Part shown: positions 25,347 through 35,226 of the stretch, piece after piece
How the letters are laid out: each line of letters begins with the position of its first letter
Position numbering within the stretch: the first letter of the stretch is position 1
Source: Prochlorococcus sp. scB243_495L20
GTDB taxonomy: Bacteria > Cyanobacteriota > Cyanobacteriia > PCC-6307 > Cyanobiaceae
Direction of reading: 5' to 3'
DNA: 35,972 nucleotides
Assembly: GCA_000634215.1 (NCBI GenBank)
Contig: JFLX01000019.1
Location: 1 to 35,972 of the forward strand
Notes under the pieces: generated by a model
Databases searched by the model: none
What the model was told of the DNA's origin: nothing
What the model saw: only the letters and a program-made list of their open reading frames with translations
Made by a program: the position numbers and the translations under genes

Positions 25347-26006
25347 TTGAAAAAGGAATTAACTCATCGTTCTCATGAACTTAAAGCTCTTGGTTGGAAT
25401 CAAGAAGACTTAACAAGATACGAAGATTTATGGGACTACAGCCAAAGATGGGGATTAATAAATTTAGAAAGAGAAGACAGACAGTTTTTAAAGCAGGCAG
25501 AAAAGTTACTCCCAAAGATCCAAAATAAAAAGATATCCGTTAAAAAAACTATTGAAGAAAAATCTTATTATCTATGGTTAAATTTTTACCTTGATGAAAT
25601 TAATACTTTTAGTAATTCTAATCTTCCAAAAAATAAATATGGTGTTTGGACACTCTTAATTGAAGAGGAAATAAAACTTCTTAAGGAATTACAACCAGTT
25701 ATGGGTCTTCCAGATACTTTAAAAGCTAAGAATCTATATGAAAATAGAAAAGAGCTTATAAATAAAGCTTTTAGCGAATTTGATGCTAAGAACAATGTTA
25801 AGTGTTTCAATTTTGATGAGGTTCTTAACAACTCTGAAAAAGATGTTGGTAAGAATTGGAAATCAATTACTGAAAAAGATCCTGAGGCTAATAAAACTTT
25901 TCCAATAATTGATTCTGCAAATATTGAGAAACTCAGATCTGCGATAACAGAGGATTTGAGTACATATATGAAAGATAATTACCCCTCATTAAAAAAGGAT
26001 TTATAA
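25347..26006 (+). CDS. Conserved protein of unknown function
   Basis: A 219-residue hydrophilic protein without membrane segment or recognised motif. It is mainly helical, beginning LKKELTHRSHELKALGWN and containing EDLWDYSQRWGLINLEREDR, a Trp-rich block (YYLWLNFYLDEI, YGVWTLLIEEE) and a Lys-rich C-terminus. I know no family for it. The TTG start at 25347 is supported by AAAAGG (25334-25339) seven bases upstream. A weak terminator-like hairpin with a long T tract covers its stop codon, which separates it from metY. Confidence 0.68.
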   Translation: MKKELTHRSHELKALGWNQEDLTRYEDLWDYSQRWGLINLEREDRQFLKQAEKLLPKIQNKKISVKKTIEEKSYYLWLNFYLDEINTFSNSNLPKNKYGVWTLLIEEEIKLLKELQPVMGLPDTLKAKNLYENRKELINKAFSEFDAKNNVKCFNFDEVLNNSEKDVGKNWKSITEKDPEANKTFPIIDSANIEKLRSAITEDLSTYMKDNYPSLKKDL

Positions 26007-26034
26007 ATATTTATCTTTTTTTTGTTTTTTTTTT
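25993..26034 (+). terminator. Possible intrinsic terminator before metY
   Basis: AAAAGGAT (25993-26000) can pair with ATCTTTTT (26013-26020) around an AT-rich loop, including one G-T wobble, and an almost unbroken T tract runs to 26034. The stem is AU-rich and therefore weak. It spans the stop of the unknown gene, just before metY. Confidence 0.45.
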
Positions 26035-26072
26035 GGACTTTTCTAAGTTAAATAGAGAATAGGATTATTTAA

Positions 26073-27407
<1,335 letters not shown>

Positions 27408-27420
27408 GAAAGGAGATTTA

Positions 27421-28311
27421 TTGGCTTTAATAATTCCAAGTAACTATCACAAGATTAGTGATGTTGAGAAAAATCATATATCTTGGATCGAACCAGAATT
27501 GGCAAAAAGACAGGATATACGTCCTCTCAGGATTGGTATTTTAAATATCATGCCTCTTGGTAAGCAGTATGAATTTAACTTACTTCATCCACTTGGTTTA
27601 TCTCCTCTTCAAATTGAGCCAGTTTGGATAAAGCTTGAAACTCACTCTTATAAAACATGGGATCTTAATCATTTAAATAATCTATACATAACTTGGGAAG
27701 AAGCAAATAATCCAGAACCATTAGATGGAATTATTATTACTGGAGCACCTATTGAGCACCTAGCCTTTGAGGAGGTTAAGTATTGGGATGAATTTGTGAA
27801 AATTGTAAATGAAGCTAGAAATTCTTGTGCGAGTACTCTTGGATTATGTTGGGCGGGCTTTGCGCTGGCTTATTTGGCGGGGGTTAATAAGCAAGTTTTT
27901 GATAGGAAATTATTTGGGGTATTCCCTTTAAAAAGTCTTGTGCCTGGACACCCATTGATGGGTACACAAGATGATGAATTTATATGTCCTCAAAGTAGAT
28001 TTGCGGGATTACCAGATTTGGAAATGGAAAAGGCTCAAAAAGAAGGAAAATTGAATTTGTTGGCTTATGGAGAAAAAGTCGGATATACAATATTTGAATC
28101 TAATGATCAAAAACAACTTATGCATTTAGGTCATCCTGAATATACGGTGCATAGAATTATTAGTGAAATTGAAAGAGATAAAGAAAAGGGAGATGTTCCT
28201 CCTCCTAAAAATTTTGATCTAAATAGTTCAAAAACCGCTTGGAGGTCTCATAGGAATTTGCTTTTTCAACAATGGCTTTGGTTCTGTTATCAACAAGTTA
28301 GTCTTAAATAA
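27421..28311 (+). CDS. metA: Homoserine O-acyltransferase MetA, probably acetyl-CoA-specific
   Basis: A 296-residue MetA-family enzyme activating homoserine. The catalytic Cys is in TLGLCWAGFALAY and the His and Glu partners in HLGHPEYTVHR. In TGAPIEHLAFEEVKYW a Glu stands where succinyl-specific E. coli MetA has Gly (T-G-A-P-L-G); Glu at that position is known to direct the enzyme to acetyl-CoA. This fits the neighbouring metY, which uses O-acetylhomoserine. The start is TTG 27421, with AGGAG upstream. The gene ends five bases before the end of the convergent SulP gene. Confidence 0.94.
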   Translation: MALIIPSNYHKISDVEKNHISWIEPELAKRQDIRPLRIGILNIMPLGKQYEFNLLHPLGLSPLQIEPVWIKLETHSYKTWDLNHLNNLYITWEEANNPEPLDGIIITGAPIEHLAFEEVKYWDEFVKIVNEARNSCASTLGLCWAGFALAYLAGVNKQVFDRKLFGVFPLKSLVPGHPLMGTQDDEFICPQSRFAGLPDLEMEKAQKEGKLNLLAYGEKVGYTIFESNDQKQLMHLGHPEYTVHRIISEIERDKEKGDVPPPKNFDLNSSKTAWRSHRNLLFQQWLWFCYQQVSLK

Positions 28312-28316
28312 CTTTT

Positions 28317-29882
28317 TTAGTGAGCGCTTTCAATACCACCTAGTCTTTCAAATAAGTTAAGACTTTCTTTATTTAATCCTATGATTTCAACTTTAGAACC
28401 ACCATTCTGGAACTTTCTAATAATTTGCTCAAGAGCAACAACGCCACTTTGATCCCAAATATGAGCTAAAGACATATCAATTACAATATTTTCTGGATGT
28501 TCATGAATATCAAATCCTTGTAAGAAATAAATTTTACTTACAAAAAATAATTGTCCTTTTACTTTGTAGGTAGTCAAATTATTTTCTTTAGCCCATGAGA
28601 CAGTTATAACTTTTGCGACTTTTCTGCTGAAAAGAATTGCAGCTAATGCAACTCCAGCAATAACTCCAAGTGCAAGATTATGCGGTTTTGTCAACATTGT
28701 AACCGCAAAAGTCATAAGCATTACTGCAGTATCACTTTTAGGTATCTTTCTAATATTTTTTAATCCATTTATATCTGCTGTACTTATCGCGATCGTTATC
28801 ATGATTGCTACTAAAGCTGCCATTGGTATTGCTCCAATCCAAGACTTCAAGAGGATAATCATAATTAGTAGAGATATACCTGAGGAGAGAGTTGATAATC
28901 TAGATTTACCACCATTTTCAGTATTCATAACAGATTGCCCAACTAAGGCACATCCTGCCATTCCACCAAATAAGGATGCCACAATATTTGCGATTCCCTG
29001 TCCTCTTGCTTCTTTATTTTTATTAGAACTTGTATCAGTTACATCGTCTAAAATGTCTTGAGTTAAAAAGGTTTCCATTAAACCCACGAGAGATATTGCA
29101 AGTGAAGTCGGTAAAATAATTCCTAATGTTTCAAGACTAAAAGGTACTTTTCCATTTTCTATTGATCCAAAAGGAAGAGAAATACTTGGTAATCCATCAG
29201 GTAATTTACCCAAATCGCTAACTGTTGGGACATCTAAATTCAAGAATATGCTTATGAGAGTAATTACTACTATCGCGATAAGTTGAGATGGGACTACTCT
29301 TGTTATTTTTGGAAGCCCATAGATAATTATTAATCCTAGGATTACAAGAATCCAAACTACTGGGATCTGAGAGTTAACTGGATACTGACTCAAAGTTTGT
29401 TCAATTAATCCTTTTGTTTCTTTAATACCTATTCCTAATTGAGGTAGTTGTGCCTGAAATATTAAAAGCGCTAGTGCATTTACAAATCCACTTAATACTC
29501 CCGTTGGCACGAATCGCATTTGGTAGGCAAGTCTTAAATATCCCCAAAGAATTTGGAAAATTCCAGTTAATATTCCAGCTGCAATAAGATATGGGACTCC
29601 TAATCCAGGAGCTTGTGATTCTCCATAAGCGACAAGTCCAGTCATCAAAAGAGCTGTTGAACCTGTGGCTGAAGTGATCATCCCCCTTCTTCCTCCAACA
29701 ATCGCAATTGTTATAGACAAACAAAATGCACCAAAAAGGCCAACTTTAGGATCTACACCAGCTATACCTGAAAAAGCAATTGCTTCTGGGATCATTGCAA
29801 AAGCAACAACTAGGCCTGAGAGAATATTTGACTTTGGATCATCTAACCAATTTTTAGATAAATATCTTGAGAAATTTGACAT
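28317..29882 (-). CDS. SulP-family anion transporter with STAS domain
   Basis: A 521-residue SulP permease of the thylakoid or plasma membrane. The N-terminal DPKSNILSGLVVAFAMIPEAIAF is the SulP signature; about 10-14 membrane segments follow, with GGMAGCALVGQSVMN as a conserved central motif. The last 100 residues form a STAS domain (ENIVIDMSLAHIWDQSGVVAL). SulP members carry sulfate or bicarbonate; BicA-type bicarbonate transport is possible. Position next to metY-metA is suggestive of sulfate but is weak evidence. The ATG is at 29882, with no obvious ribosome site. The FAD oxidoreductase lies 30 bases upstream on the same strand, so co-transcription is possible. Confidence 0.9.
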   Translation of the reverse strand: MSNFSRYLSKNWLDDPKSNILSGLVVAFAMIPEAIAFSGIAGVDPKVGLFGAFCLSITIAIVGGRRGMITSATGSTALLMTGLVAYGESQAPGLGVPYLIAAGILTGIFQILWGYLRLAYQMRFVPTGVLSGFVNALALLIFQAQLPQLGIGIKETKGLIEQTLSQYPVNSQIPVVWILVILGLIIIYGLPKITRVVPSQLIAIVVITLISIFLNLDVPTVSDLGKLPDGLPSISLPFGSIENGKVPFSLETLGIILPTSLAISLVGLMETFLTQDILDDVTDTSSNKNKEARGQGIANIVASLFGGMAGCALVGQSVMNTENGGKSRLSTLSSGISLLIMIILLKSWIGAIPMAALVAIMITIAISTADINGLKNIRKIPKSDTAVMLMTFAVTMLTKPHNLALGVIAGVALAAILFSRKVAKVITVSWAKENNLTTYKVKGQLFFVSKIYFLQGFDIHEHPENIVIDMSLAHIWDQSGVVALEQIIRKFQNGGSKVEIIGLNKESLNLFERLGGIESAH

Positions 29883-29912
29883 TTTAAGTTTCTTTATAAT
29901 TAAGAAGTTACC

Positions 29913-31193
29913 TCATAAAGGAGGCAAAATACCTTGTGGATCAAAAATATTCTTTAAAGTTTTTAATTCATTCATTCTATCTCCAAAAGCTAATGTAATT
30001 TCTTCATCATGAGAATTCAAATGATTATGTAATTGGGCCAAGTGAATATTTGGATAAAACGTTTTTAGCTTGCTCCACGATTTATAAATCCATTCCAAAG
30101 CGACTTCTTTTTCTTGAAGATCATTTTTTTTCCATGATGCATATATCCATGGTTTCCAAGTGCTTTTTCTATGAACAAAAAAGCTTGAGCCATGATTTAA
30201 CTTTTTAGTTTTGCAACCTAACTGTTGAGAAGCAATATAACAGGAATTATTAGGTTTATTATCCATTATTTCATCCAAACATTTTATGAAAATTGGGATA
30301 TCATTTTTTAAATCTTCTCCAAGAAGACTAATTACTTCAGAATGGTTATTTGCATTCAACTCATATATATTCAATTCCTTAGGGAAGAAATTTATTTTGT
30401 TAAAGTTTTCATAAAATTGTTTTTCTAGAGTAGGGAATTTGTCTAGAAGCATTAGGCATTCTTCTGTTCTTTTATCCTCTAAATTATTTTTGAGTTCAGC
30501 AAAAATATATATGTAAATTTTTTGGGCATAAATCCATTGAAGACTAATATTTTCTGGAAATTCCTCTGATAGTTTTATTATTTCTGTAAGTTCATTTAGA
30601 TTTACAAATCCTTCAATAACCTTTATTGAATTAGATTGGATAGTCTTAAGTTCTATTTCGGTAATTATTGAAAAGAAGGGTGCTGCGCCTTTAATTCCTT
30701 CCCAAATTAATTGTTCTTCTGTCTTTATTTGATTTTTTTTTAAAGAAATAAATGTGCCATTACCCAAGAAACCTTTTATTGATTCAATATTATCAATTGC
30801 TAATCCGTAGGTTCTACTGAGCGGGCTTACTCCACCAGTAAGTATATAGCCTGCTCCAGGAAGTTTAGAAAGTCCGATTGGAAAACTTCGATTATATTTT
30901 TGTAAATGATTTAATAGATCCCCCATTATTACACCACCTCCAATTGTTACTAAATTGGTTTTTCTATCTAGATGAATTTTGCTGTGATTTTTTCTTAGAT
31001 CAAGAGTTGTAAAACCATTTTTTGCACAGCTAGAAGTTGTACCTCCACTACACACGCAAAGGTGCTCGAATTTTTCGTAAGAATAGTTATCCTCATTAAA
31101 TAAGGATTCATCCACGTCATAAATTAATTTCTTTAATTTTGCATCCTTTGAGTTAACATTTGGAACTTCAAGCAAGTTATTATTATTTTTCAC
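29913..31193 (-). CDS. FAD-binding oxidoreductase (PCMH-type)
   Basis: A 426-residue flavoprotein of the VAO/PCMH family. FAD-binding features are LCVCSGGTTSS (pyrophosphate loop region), NLVTIGGGVIMGDLL, and the PIGLSKLPGAGYILTGGVSPLSRTYGL segment; the C-terminal FDPQGILPPL is the usual end of BBE-type members. Substrate is unknown; glycolate or lactate dehydrogenase subunits and plant berberine-bridge enzymes are relatives. The start is GTG 31193, since the next codons upstream give no alternative. It is divergent from cbiX; only about 41 bases separate the two proposed starts. Confidence 0.86.
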   Translation of the reverse strand: MKNNNNLLEVPNVNSKDAKLKKLIYDVDESLFNEDNYSYEKFEHLCVCSGGTTSSCAKNGFTTLDLRKNHSKIHLDRKTNLVTIGGGVIMGDLLNHLQKYNRSFPIGLSKLPGAGYILTGGVSPLSRTYGLAIDNIESIKGFLGNGTFISLKKNQIKTEEQLIWEGIKGAAPFFSIITEIELKTIQSNSIKVIEGFVNLNELTEIIKLSEEFPENISLQWIYAQKIYIYIFAELKNNLEDKRTEECLMLLDKFPTLEKQFYENFNKINFFPKELNIYELNANNHSEVISLLGEDLKNDIPIFIKCLDEIMDNKPNNSCYIASQQLGCKTKKLNHGSSFFVHRKSTWKPWIYASWKKNDLQEKEVALEWIYKSWSKLKTFYPNIHLAQLHNHLNSHDEEITLAFGDRMNELKTLKNIFDPQGILPPL

Positions 31194-31234
31194 TACATGA
31201 TATTGTTCTTTACTATTATGGTATAAGTAATAAT

Positions 31235-32377
31235 TTGAATTTGGATAATTTAGATTTGAAGTTAAATAATCAAGTCGCGATACTTATCTGTGGACATGGG
31301 AGTAGAAATAAACTAGCCATTAATGAATTTCAAGAATTAACTAATTTCATCCAAAAAAGATATCCAAACTTTTTAGTTGAATATGGTTTCTTGGAATTTG
31401 CTAAACCTTCGATTGTTGATGCTTTAGACAAGTTAAAAGATCTTTCTATAAAAAAGGTAATTGCAATACCTGCAATGCTTTTCGCTGCTGGCCATGTAAA
31501 AAATGATATACCTAGCCTGCTTATGAATTATTCAAGTAAAACAGGAATTGAAATAATTTATGGAAGAGAATTAGGTATTAATAATTTAATGATTAGTGCA
31601 GCTTGTGAAAGAGTAAAAGATGTATTTAAACAAAACAATAATCTCAAACCTGAAGAATCATTATTAGTTGTTGTGGGTAGAGGCTCTTCTGACCCAGATG
31701 CGAATTCCAATGTTTCAAAAATTACGAGAATGATTGTAGAGGGTATTGGTTTAGGGTGGGGGGAAACAGTTTTTTCTGGAGTAACTTTCCCCCTTGTTGA
31801 ACCTGGTTTGAAAAATGTTGTGAGACTTGGTTATAAAAATATAATTGTTTTCCCTTATTTCCTTTTTTCAGGTGTCCTTGTTACAAGAATAAAAAGGCAA
31901 AGTGATTTAGTTGCGATTAATAATCCAAATATTTCATTTATACATGCAAAATATCTTTCGTCACAGTCTTATGTGGTCGACACTTTTGTAGAAAGGATTG
32001 AAGAGATTCTTAATAACGAAGGTAATAATTTTATGAATTGCTCAACTTGTAAATACAGATCAAATTTATTTGGATTTGAAAAAGAAGTTGGAATGGTCCA
32101 AGAAAGTCATCATGACCATGTAGAGGGCTTGGGTATCAGCTGTGATTTATGTGATCCTGAATGTAATGGTGCTTGTGAAATACAAAATCAAATACCAACT
32201 CATAATCAAGAAAAATCAGACACGGGAGGAGGTGATTACTTAGAACATGAACATGTAGAGGCTCATCAACATGAACATAATCACCATCACCATCACCATC
32301 ACCATCACCATAGTATTTATCCGAATTCAAAACACCCTTTAGGACCTGTCACGCTTCGCTTGCCTAATAAAGACTAA
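31235..32377 (+). CDS. cbiX: Sirohydrochlorin cobaltochelatase, CbiX-long type
   Basis: Inserts cobalt into sirohydrochlorin in early (anaerobic-type) corrin synthesis; Prochlorococcus makes a cobalamin-type cofactor. Two CbiX/SirB half-domains are visible: ILICGHGSRNKLAI with PAMLFAAGHVKNDIP, and VVVGRGSSDPDANS with FPYFLFSGVLVTRI; the His of each G-H-G and A-G-H/S-G is the metal site. A tail of about 110 residues carries MNCSTC, the MxCxxC motif known to bind a 4Fe-4S cluster in long CbiX, then CDLCDPECNGAC and a His-rich end with ten consecutive His. I choose TTG 31235 (380 residues); the frame is open back to 31160 and TTG 31241 or 31256 are alternatives. Confidence 0.87.
   Translation: MNLDNLDLKLNNQVAILICGHGSRNKLAINEFQELTNFIQKRYPNFLVEYGFLEFAKPSIVDALDKLKDLSIKKVIAIPAMLFAAGHVKNDIPSLLMNYSSKTGIEIIYGRELGINNLMISAACERVKDVFKQNNNLKPEESLLVVVGRGSSDPDANSNVSKITRMIVEGIGLGWGETVFSGVTFPLVEPGLKNVVRLGYKNIIVFPYFLFSGVLVTRIKRQSDLVAINNPNISFIHAKYLSSQSYVVDTFVERIEEILNNEGNNFMNCSTCKYRSNLFGFEKEVGMVQESHHDHVEGLGISCDLCDPECNGACEIQNQIPTHNQEKSDTGGGDYLEHEHVEAHQHEHNHHHHHHHHHHSIYPNSKHPLGPVTLRLPNKD
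32282..32311 (+). repeat. CACCAT hexamer microsatellite coding for His10
   Basis: Five perfect copies of CACCAT in a row encode ten His near the end of CbiX. Such a tract can change length by slippage in steps of two residues without breaking the frame. It is natural: long CbiX proteins commonly have His-rich tails. Confidence 0.9.
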
Positions 32378-32495
32378 ATCTTAAGAAAATCCGTTGAAAT
32401 CAATGAATCACCTGTCTCTTTCTCGAGTAAGTCTTAATAGACTCAGCATATATAAGTATTCTTAATATAAAATCGTGAAAGTATTTTGAGCTTGA

Positions 32496-32537
32496 TTTTC
32501 CACAATTTGCAGGTTGTTTTCCACGTCCAAATCCACA
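32496..32537 (+). promoter_or_regulatory. Cluster of DnaA-box-like sequences
   Basis: TTTTCCACA at 32496-32504, TTTTCCACG at 32517-32525 and AAATCCACA at 32529-32537 lie in the same orientation. The first is the exact cyanobacterial DnaA-box consensus and the second differs by one base; their starts are 21 bases apart, two helical turns. The third is a weaker match. No dnaA or dnaN is near, so this is not the known replication origin context. Confidence 0.4.
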
Positions 32538-32579
32538 CTGGATTAGAAATGGCAGTATTTTTAAAAAAAAACAGGACTT

Positions 32580-32603
32580 CAACATTATTGTTGACTTTTT
32601 TTT
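32580..32603 (+). terminator. Possible intrinsic terminator
   Basis: CAACA (32580-32584) and TGTTG (32589-32593) form a short stem with a TTAT loop, followed after AC by eight T residues (32596-32603). The stem has only five base pairs. It lies about 200 bases after cbiX, so it would end either a long cbiX 3' UTR or an independent small RNA. Confidence 0.45.
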
Positions 32604-32758
32604 AAGATCTATTCAATTTCCTTATTTGAAAAAGAAGTTTTTTAAAAACCTACTTATAACATGAGTCTTATTTGATAATTTGAAAATTTTACCAGAAGGT
32701 TTTTCTTGAAATTTTTAGAGAAAAATATCATTATTGTTGATGTAGAAAAATTTAATTT

Positions 32759-33016
32759 ATGAATCAAATCAATCAAACAGATTTAACTGATAAGAAACTC
32801 GTAGAGTGCTCTTCAAATAAGGTCTCATTAGAAACAGAGCTTTCAGAAACTCTTTATAACACTATGAAAGATTTCGTATTAAGTAACCCTACTTGGGATC
32901 AATATAAGCTTATAAATTCAGCATTAGCTACTTTTCTCGTTCAAAACGGTTGTACAGATAATTCAGTCTCAGAAATTTATTTAAATCAATTATTTACACC
33001 CTCTAAGTCTTTTTAA
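32759..33016 (+). CDS. DUF2811 family protein
   Basis: An 85-residue protein of the cyanobacterial DUF2811 family, function unknown. The conserved pattern is clear: SLETELSETLYNTMKDFV, then NPTWDQYKLINSALATFLVQNG and a Tyr-Leu near the end (SEIYLNQLF). It is soluble and helical, with a flexible polar N-terminus. The ATG at 32759 has no Shine-Dalgarno site. It overlaps the end of the convergent GMC oxidoreductase by 14 bases. Confidence 0.84.
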   Translation: MNQINQTDLTDKKLVECSSNKVSLETELSETLYNTMKDFVLSNPTWDQYKLINSALATFLVQNGCTDNSVSEIYLNQLFTPSKSF

Positions 33017-34643
33017 TATTTAAACAGGCTCTTCTACTCAAGGCCATCATTGTAAGTGTGGGGCTTTGCCAAGATGACGTGGGCCAGCATGCTCCATCTA
33101 GTACCAGTACGTTTTTACATCTCCACAATCTGTTAAATTTATCAACTACGCTATTTTCTTCATTTAACCCCATTGGTGCTCCCCCTACCTCATGAATATA
33201 ATATCCAGGAGGGGGAGGACTATCTGAAAGTGCTATCAAATTTTTTGTAAATAAACTCCCTAATGGAATATTCATTAGTTCATCAATATTTTTTATTTTC
33301 CCATTTGCAGCTTTGACTGATTTTTGGATTATTTTTTCCATATGTTTTGCCATATTTAACTCATTCTCGCTCCATTCGAATTCAATGTAGGGAATTGGTA
33401 TTCCCCATTCATCTGTTTTTCTAGAGAGAGAAACTGAGTTTTTCTCTCTAGGAAGGACTTCACCATGGGCGATAAGAAAGCCAATGGATTTGTTTGCGTC
33501 TTTTTGTAAAAATTTAGGTATCCCTAATCTATCAATTGCCCCCCAGATTCCATACCCTCTATGGAAATTTATGTCGTCAATTTCTGGTAAATCTGAACCA
33601 AAAGGAATAAAAAAGCTGCCTGCTCCAGAAAGATCGGGAGGATTATCTAGTGATTTATCTGAGTTTTTTGCTTTTGGGACTGAAAAAAATCTACAGATAG
33701 ATATGTGATCCATTAGGTATTTACCTAATTTCCCAGAATTATCTTTAAACCCCGAGGAATTTGATTTGTATTCTGAGTTCAGTAGTATTCTCAGTGTTGA
33801 AATTGTTGATGCGCAAAGAAGAATCAAATCACAATCCAATACTTCTTTGTGTCCATTTTCTAGGTTTACAATCGTTAGTTTTGAGGCAAGCTCTGTTATC
33901 TTGTTAATCTCAAAAGACTCCACTAGGTAATTAGAGATTATTTGTACGTTTCCAGTATCTAAAGCTTTTTTTAAAGAGCTTCCTACGCTCGAGGACTTGG
34001 GCCAATTTTTTTCTTTTACAGATGAATTACGGTCAAATCCTCTTGATTGGATAAATGGATAATTCAATTTTGATTTAACTTTGCTGCCAAAAACATTTTC
34101 GTTTTCTGTAAGAGGAATTTCACCAATATATTTACCGTTTGGGACCTCCTTGAGATCATCTTTTCGTCCATAAATTCCGCAGAAATTTTCAATAAAATCG
34201 TAGTGCGGGGAAATTTCTTCGTATGAAATAGGCCAGTTTGGCCCGAATCCGTCTTTTTTAGCCGGATGAAAGTCTTCTGAGGAAAGTCTTAATGTTATGC
34301 CTCCCCAAGTTAATGATCTCCCCCCATATTGTTTACCTTGTGTCCAAAGAAATGGCTTTTTTTTTGGGAAGTCATAGGGATGCTTCAATTCATTTGAATA
34401 TAAGTCAGGATTATTTTTCCAATAACCAGGATGTTGGCACTGATGGGTATGTTTTTTTGTTAAAACTCCTGATAATCTTTTTAATGTACTTTTTGGCTCA
34501 TGATTACTAGCTTCATCCCTTTTAACTTGAGGCCCTGCTTCTATTATTAAAACTTTGATCCCTTGTTCTGCCAATGTAAGTGCTGCTATTCCTCCTGTAG
34601 CTCCAGAACCAACAACAATTGCATCATAAGGACTTATATCCAA
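33003..34643 (-). CDS. GMC-family flavin oxidoreductase
   Basis: A 546-residue FAD enzyme of the glucose-methanol-choline family. The N-terminal DAIVVGSGATGGIAALTLAE is the FAD-binding beta-alpha-beta unit, followed by IIEAGP; GGRSLTWGGITLR is the second GMC segment. Near the C-terminus YYIHEVGGAPMG supplies the catalytic His. The usual second residue, Asn or His before Pro in the final motif, is replaced: SWQSPTLTMMALSRRA has Ser-Pro. The alcohol or sugar substrate is unknown. The start is TTG 34643. It stands alone, converging on the DUF2811 gene and divergent from the pentapeptide gene. Confidence 0.88.
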   Translation of the reverse strand: MDISPYDAIVVGSGATGGIAALTLAEQGIKVLIIEAGPQVKRDEASNHEPKSTLKRLSGVLTKKHTHQCQHPGYWKNNPDLYSNELKHPYDFPKKKPFLWTQGKQYGGRSLTWGGITLRLSSEDFHPAKKDGFGPNWPISYEEISPHYDFIENFCGIYGRKDDLKEVPNGKYIGEIPLTENENVFGSKVKSKLNYPFIQSRGFDRNSSVKEKNWPKSSSVGSSLKKALDTGNVQIISNYLVESFEINKITELASKLTIVNLENGHKEVLDCDLILLCASTISTLRILLNSEYKSNSSGFKDNSGKLGKYLMDHISICRFFSVPKAKNSDKSLDNPPDLSGAGSFFIPFGSDLPEIDDINFHRGYGIWGAIDRLGIPKFLQKDANKSIGFLIAHGEVLPREKNSVSLSRKTDEWGIPIPYIEFEWSENELNMAKHMEKIIQKSVKAANGKIKNIDELMNIPLGSLFTKNLIALSDSPPPPGYYIHEVGGAPMGLNEENSVVDKFNRLWRCKNVLVLDGACWPTSSWQSPTLTMMALSRRACLNIKKT

Positions 34644-34750
34644 AACCTATTTCGTGATTTGCTATTTCAATAAATATAGCATTCAGTAAATAATTAATTT
34701 TTAGATTTCAGCTTAAGAAGTTAGAATTTATTGAAATACTACTCAAACAA

Positions 34751-35224
34751 ATGAGATTTATAATTTTAACTTTTTTAATAGTTCTTTTAACCCTCCCTTA
34801 TAGAAGCTTCGCTGCGTTAGATTATGGTAAACAATCTTTGGTAGGGGCTGATTTTTCTGGAGCTGATTTAAAAGGAGCAACTTTCTATTTGACTGATTTA
34901 CAAGACGCAAATTTATCAGGTTGTGAGCTCCAAAATGCGACTCTTTATGGAGCAAAATTGAAAGATACTAATTTAAGTAATTCCAACTTAAGAGAAGTAA
35001 CTTTAGACTCGGCTGTTTTAGATGGAACAGATTTATCAAATACTAACTTGGAGGATTCTTTTGCTTATAGTACCCAGTTTGAAAATGTAAAAATACAAGG
35101 CGCAGACTTCACAAATGTTTTTTTGCCAAAAGATATTATTAGGAAATTTTGTGAAAGTGCTACTGGAACTAATCCAATTACAAATAGAGAAACCAGAGAA
35201 ACTTTAGAGTGCGATTACATTTAA
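34751..35224 (+). CDS. Secreted (lumenal or periplasmic) pentapeptide-repeat protein
   Basis: A 157-residue protein with an N-terminal signal peptide (hydrophobic residues about 3-18, then a likely cleavage after RSFA-A). About 15-17 pentapeptide units follow (GADFSGADLKGATF, DANLSGCELQNATL, DTNLSNSNLREVTL, DGTDLSNTNLE), forming a right-handed four-sided beta helix. The C-terminal cap has CESATGTNPITNRETRETLEC with two Cys likely to form a disulfide, as in thylakoid-lumen pentapeptide proteins of cyanobacteria and plastids. The job of this family is unknown. The ATG is at 34751. It ends two bases before the end of the convergent unknown gene. Confidence 0.9.
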   Translation: MRFIILTFLIVLLTLPYRSFAALDYGKQSLVGADFSGADLKGATFYLTDLQDANLSGCELQNATLYGAKLKDTNLSNSNLREVTLDSAVLDGTDLSNTNLEDSFAYSTQFENVKIQGADFTNVFLPKDIIRKFCESATGTNPITNRETRETLECDYI

Positions 35225-35226
35225 AT

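Larger units (their letters stand above)
32378..32758. other. Gene-poor intergenic region after cbiX
   Basis: Some 380 bases with no convincing gene. It contains three DnaA-box-like sites in one orientation (32496-32537), a terminator-like hairpin (32580-32603) and AT-rich sequence up to the DUF2811 gene. A minus-strand ORF of 61 codons at 32400-32585 is not credible. The region may code for a small RNA or serve as a binding region, neither proven. Confidence 0.5.

Noticed and set aside
31160-31234. Extended N-terminus of CbiX from TTG 31160
   Set aside because: It would overlap the start of the divergent FAD oxidoreductase, and the extra residues have no family counterpart.
32282-32311. His10 as a cloning tag or vector contamination
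   Set aside because: Alternating CAC/CAT codons inside a naturally His-rich CbiX tail that continues for more residues; flanks are chromosomal.
32136-32330. Minus-strand ORF with Asp-Gly repeats opposite cbiX
   Set aside because: The Asp-Gly repeat is just the reverse strand of the CACCAT microsatellite.
32400-32585. Minus-strand ORF of 61 codons in the gap after cbiX
   Set aside because: Composition (Cys/Phe/Lys-rich without pattern) and overlap with the DnaA-box-like sites and hairpin make it unlikely; no start signal is visible.
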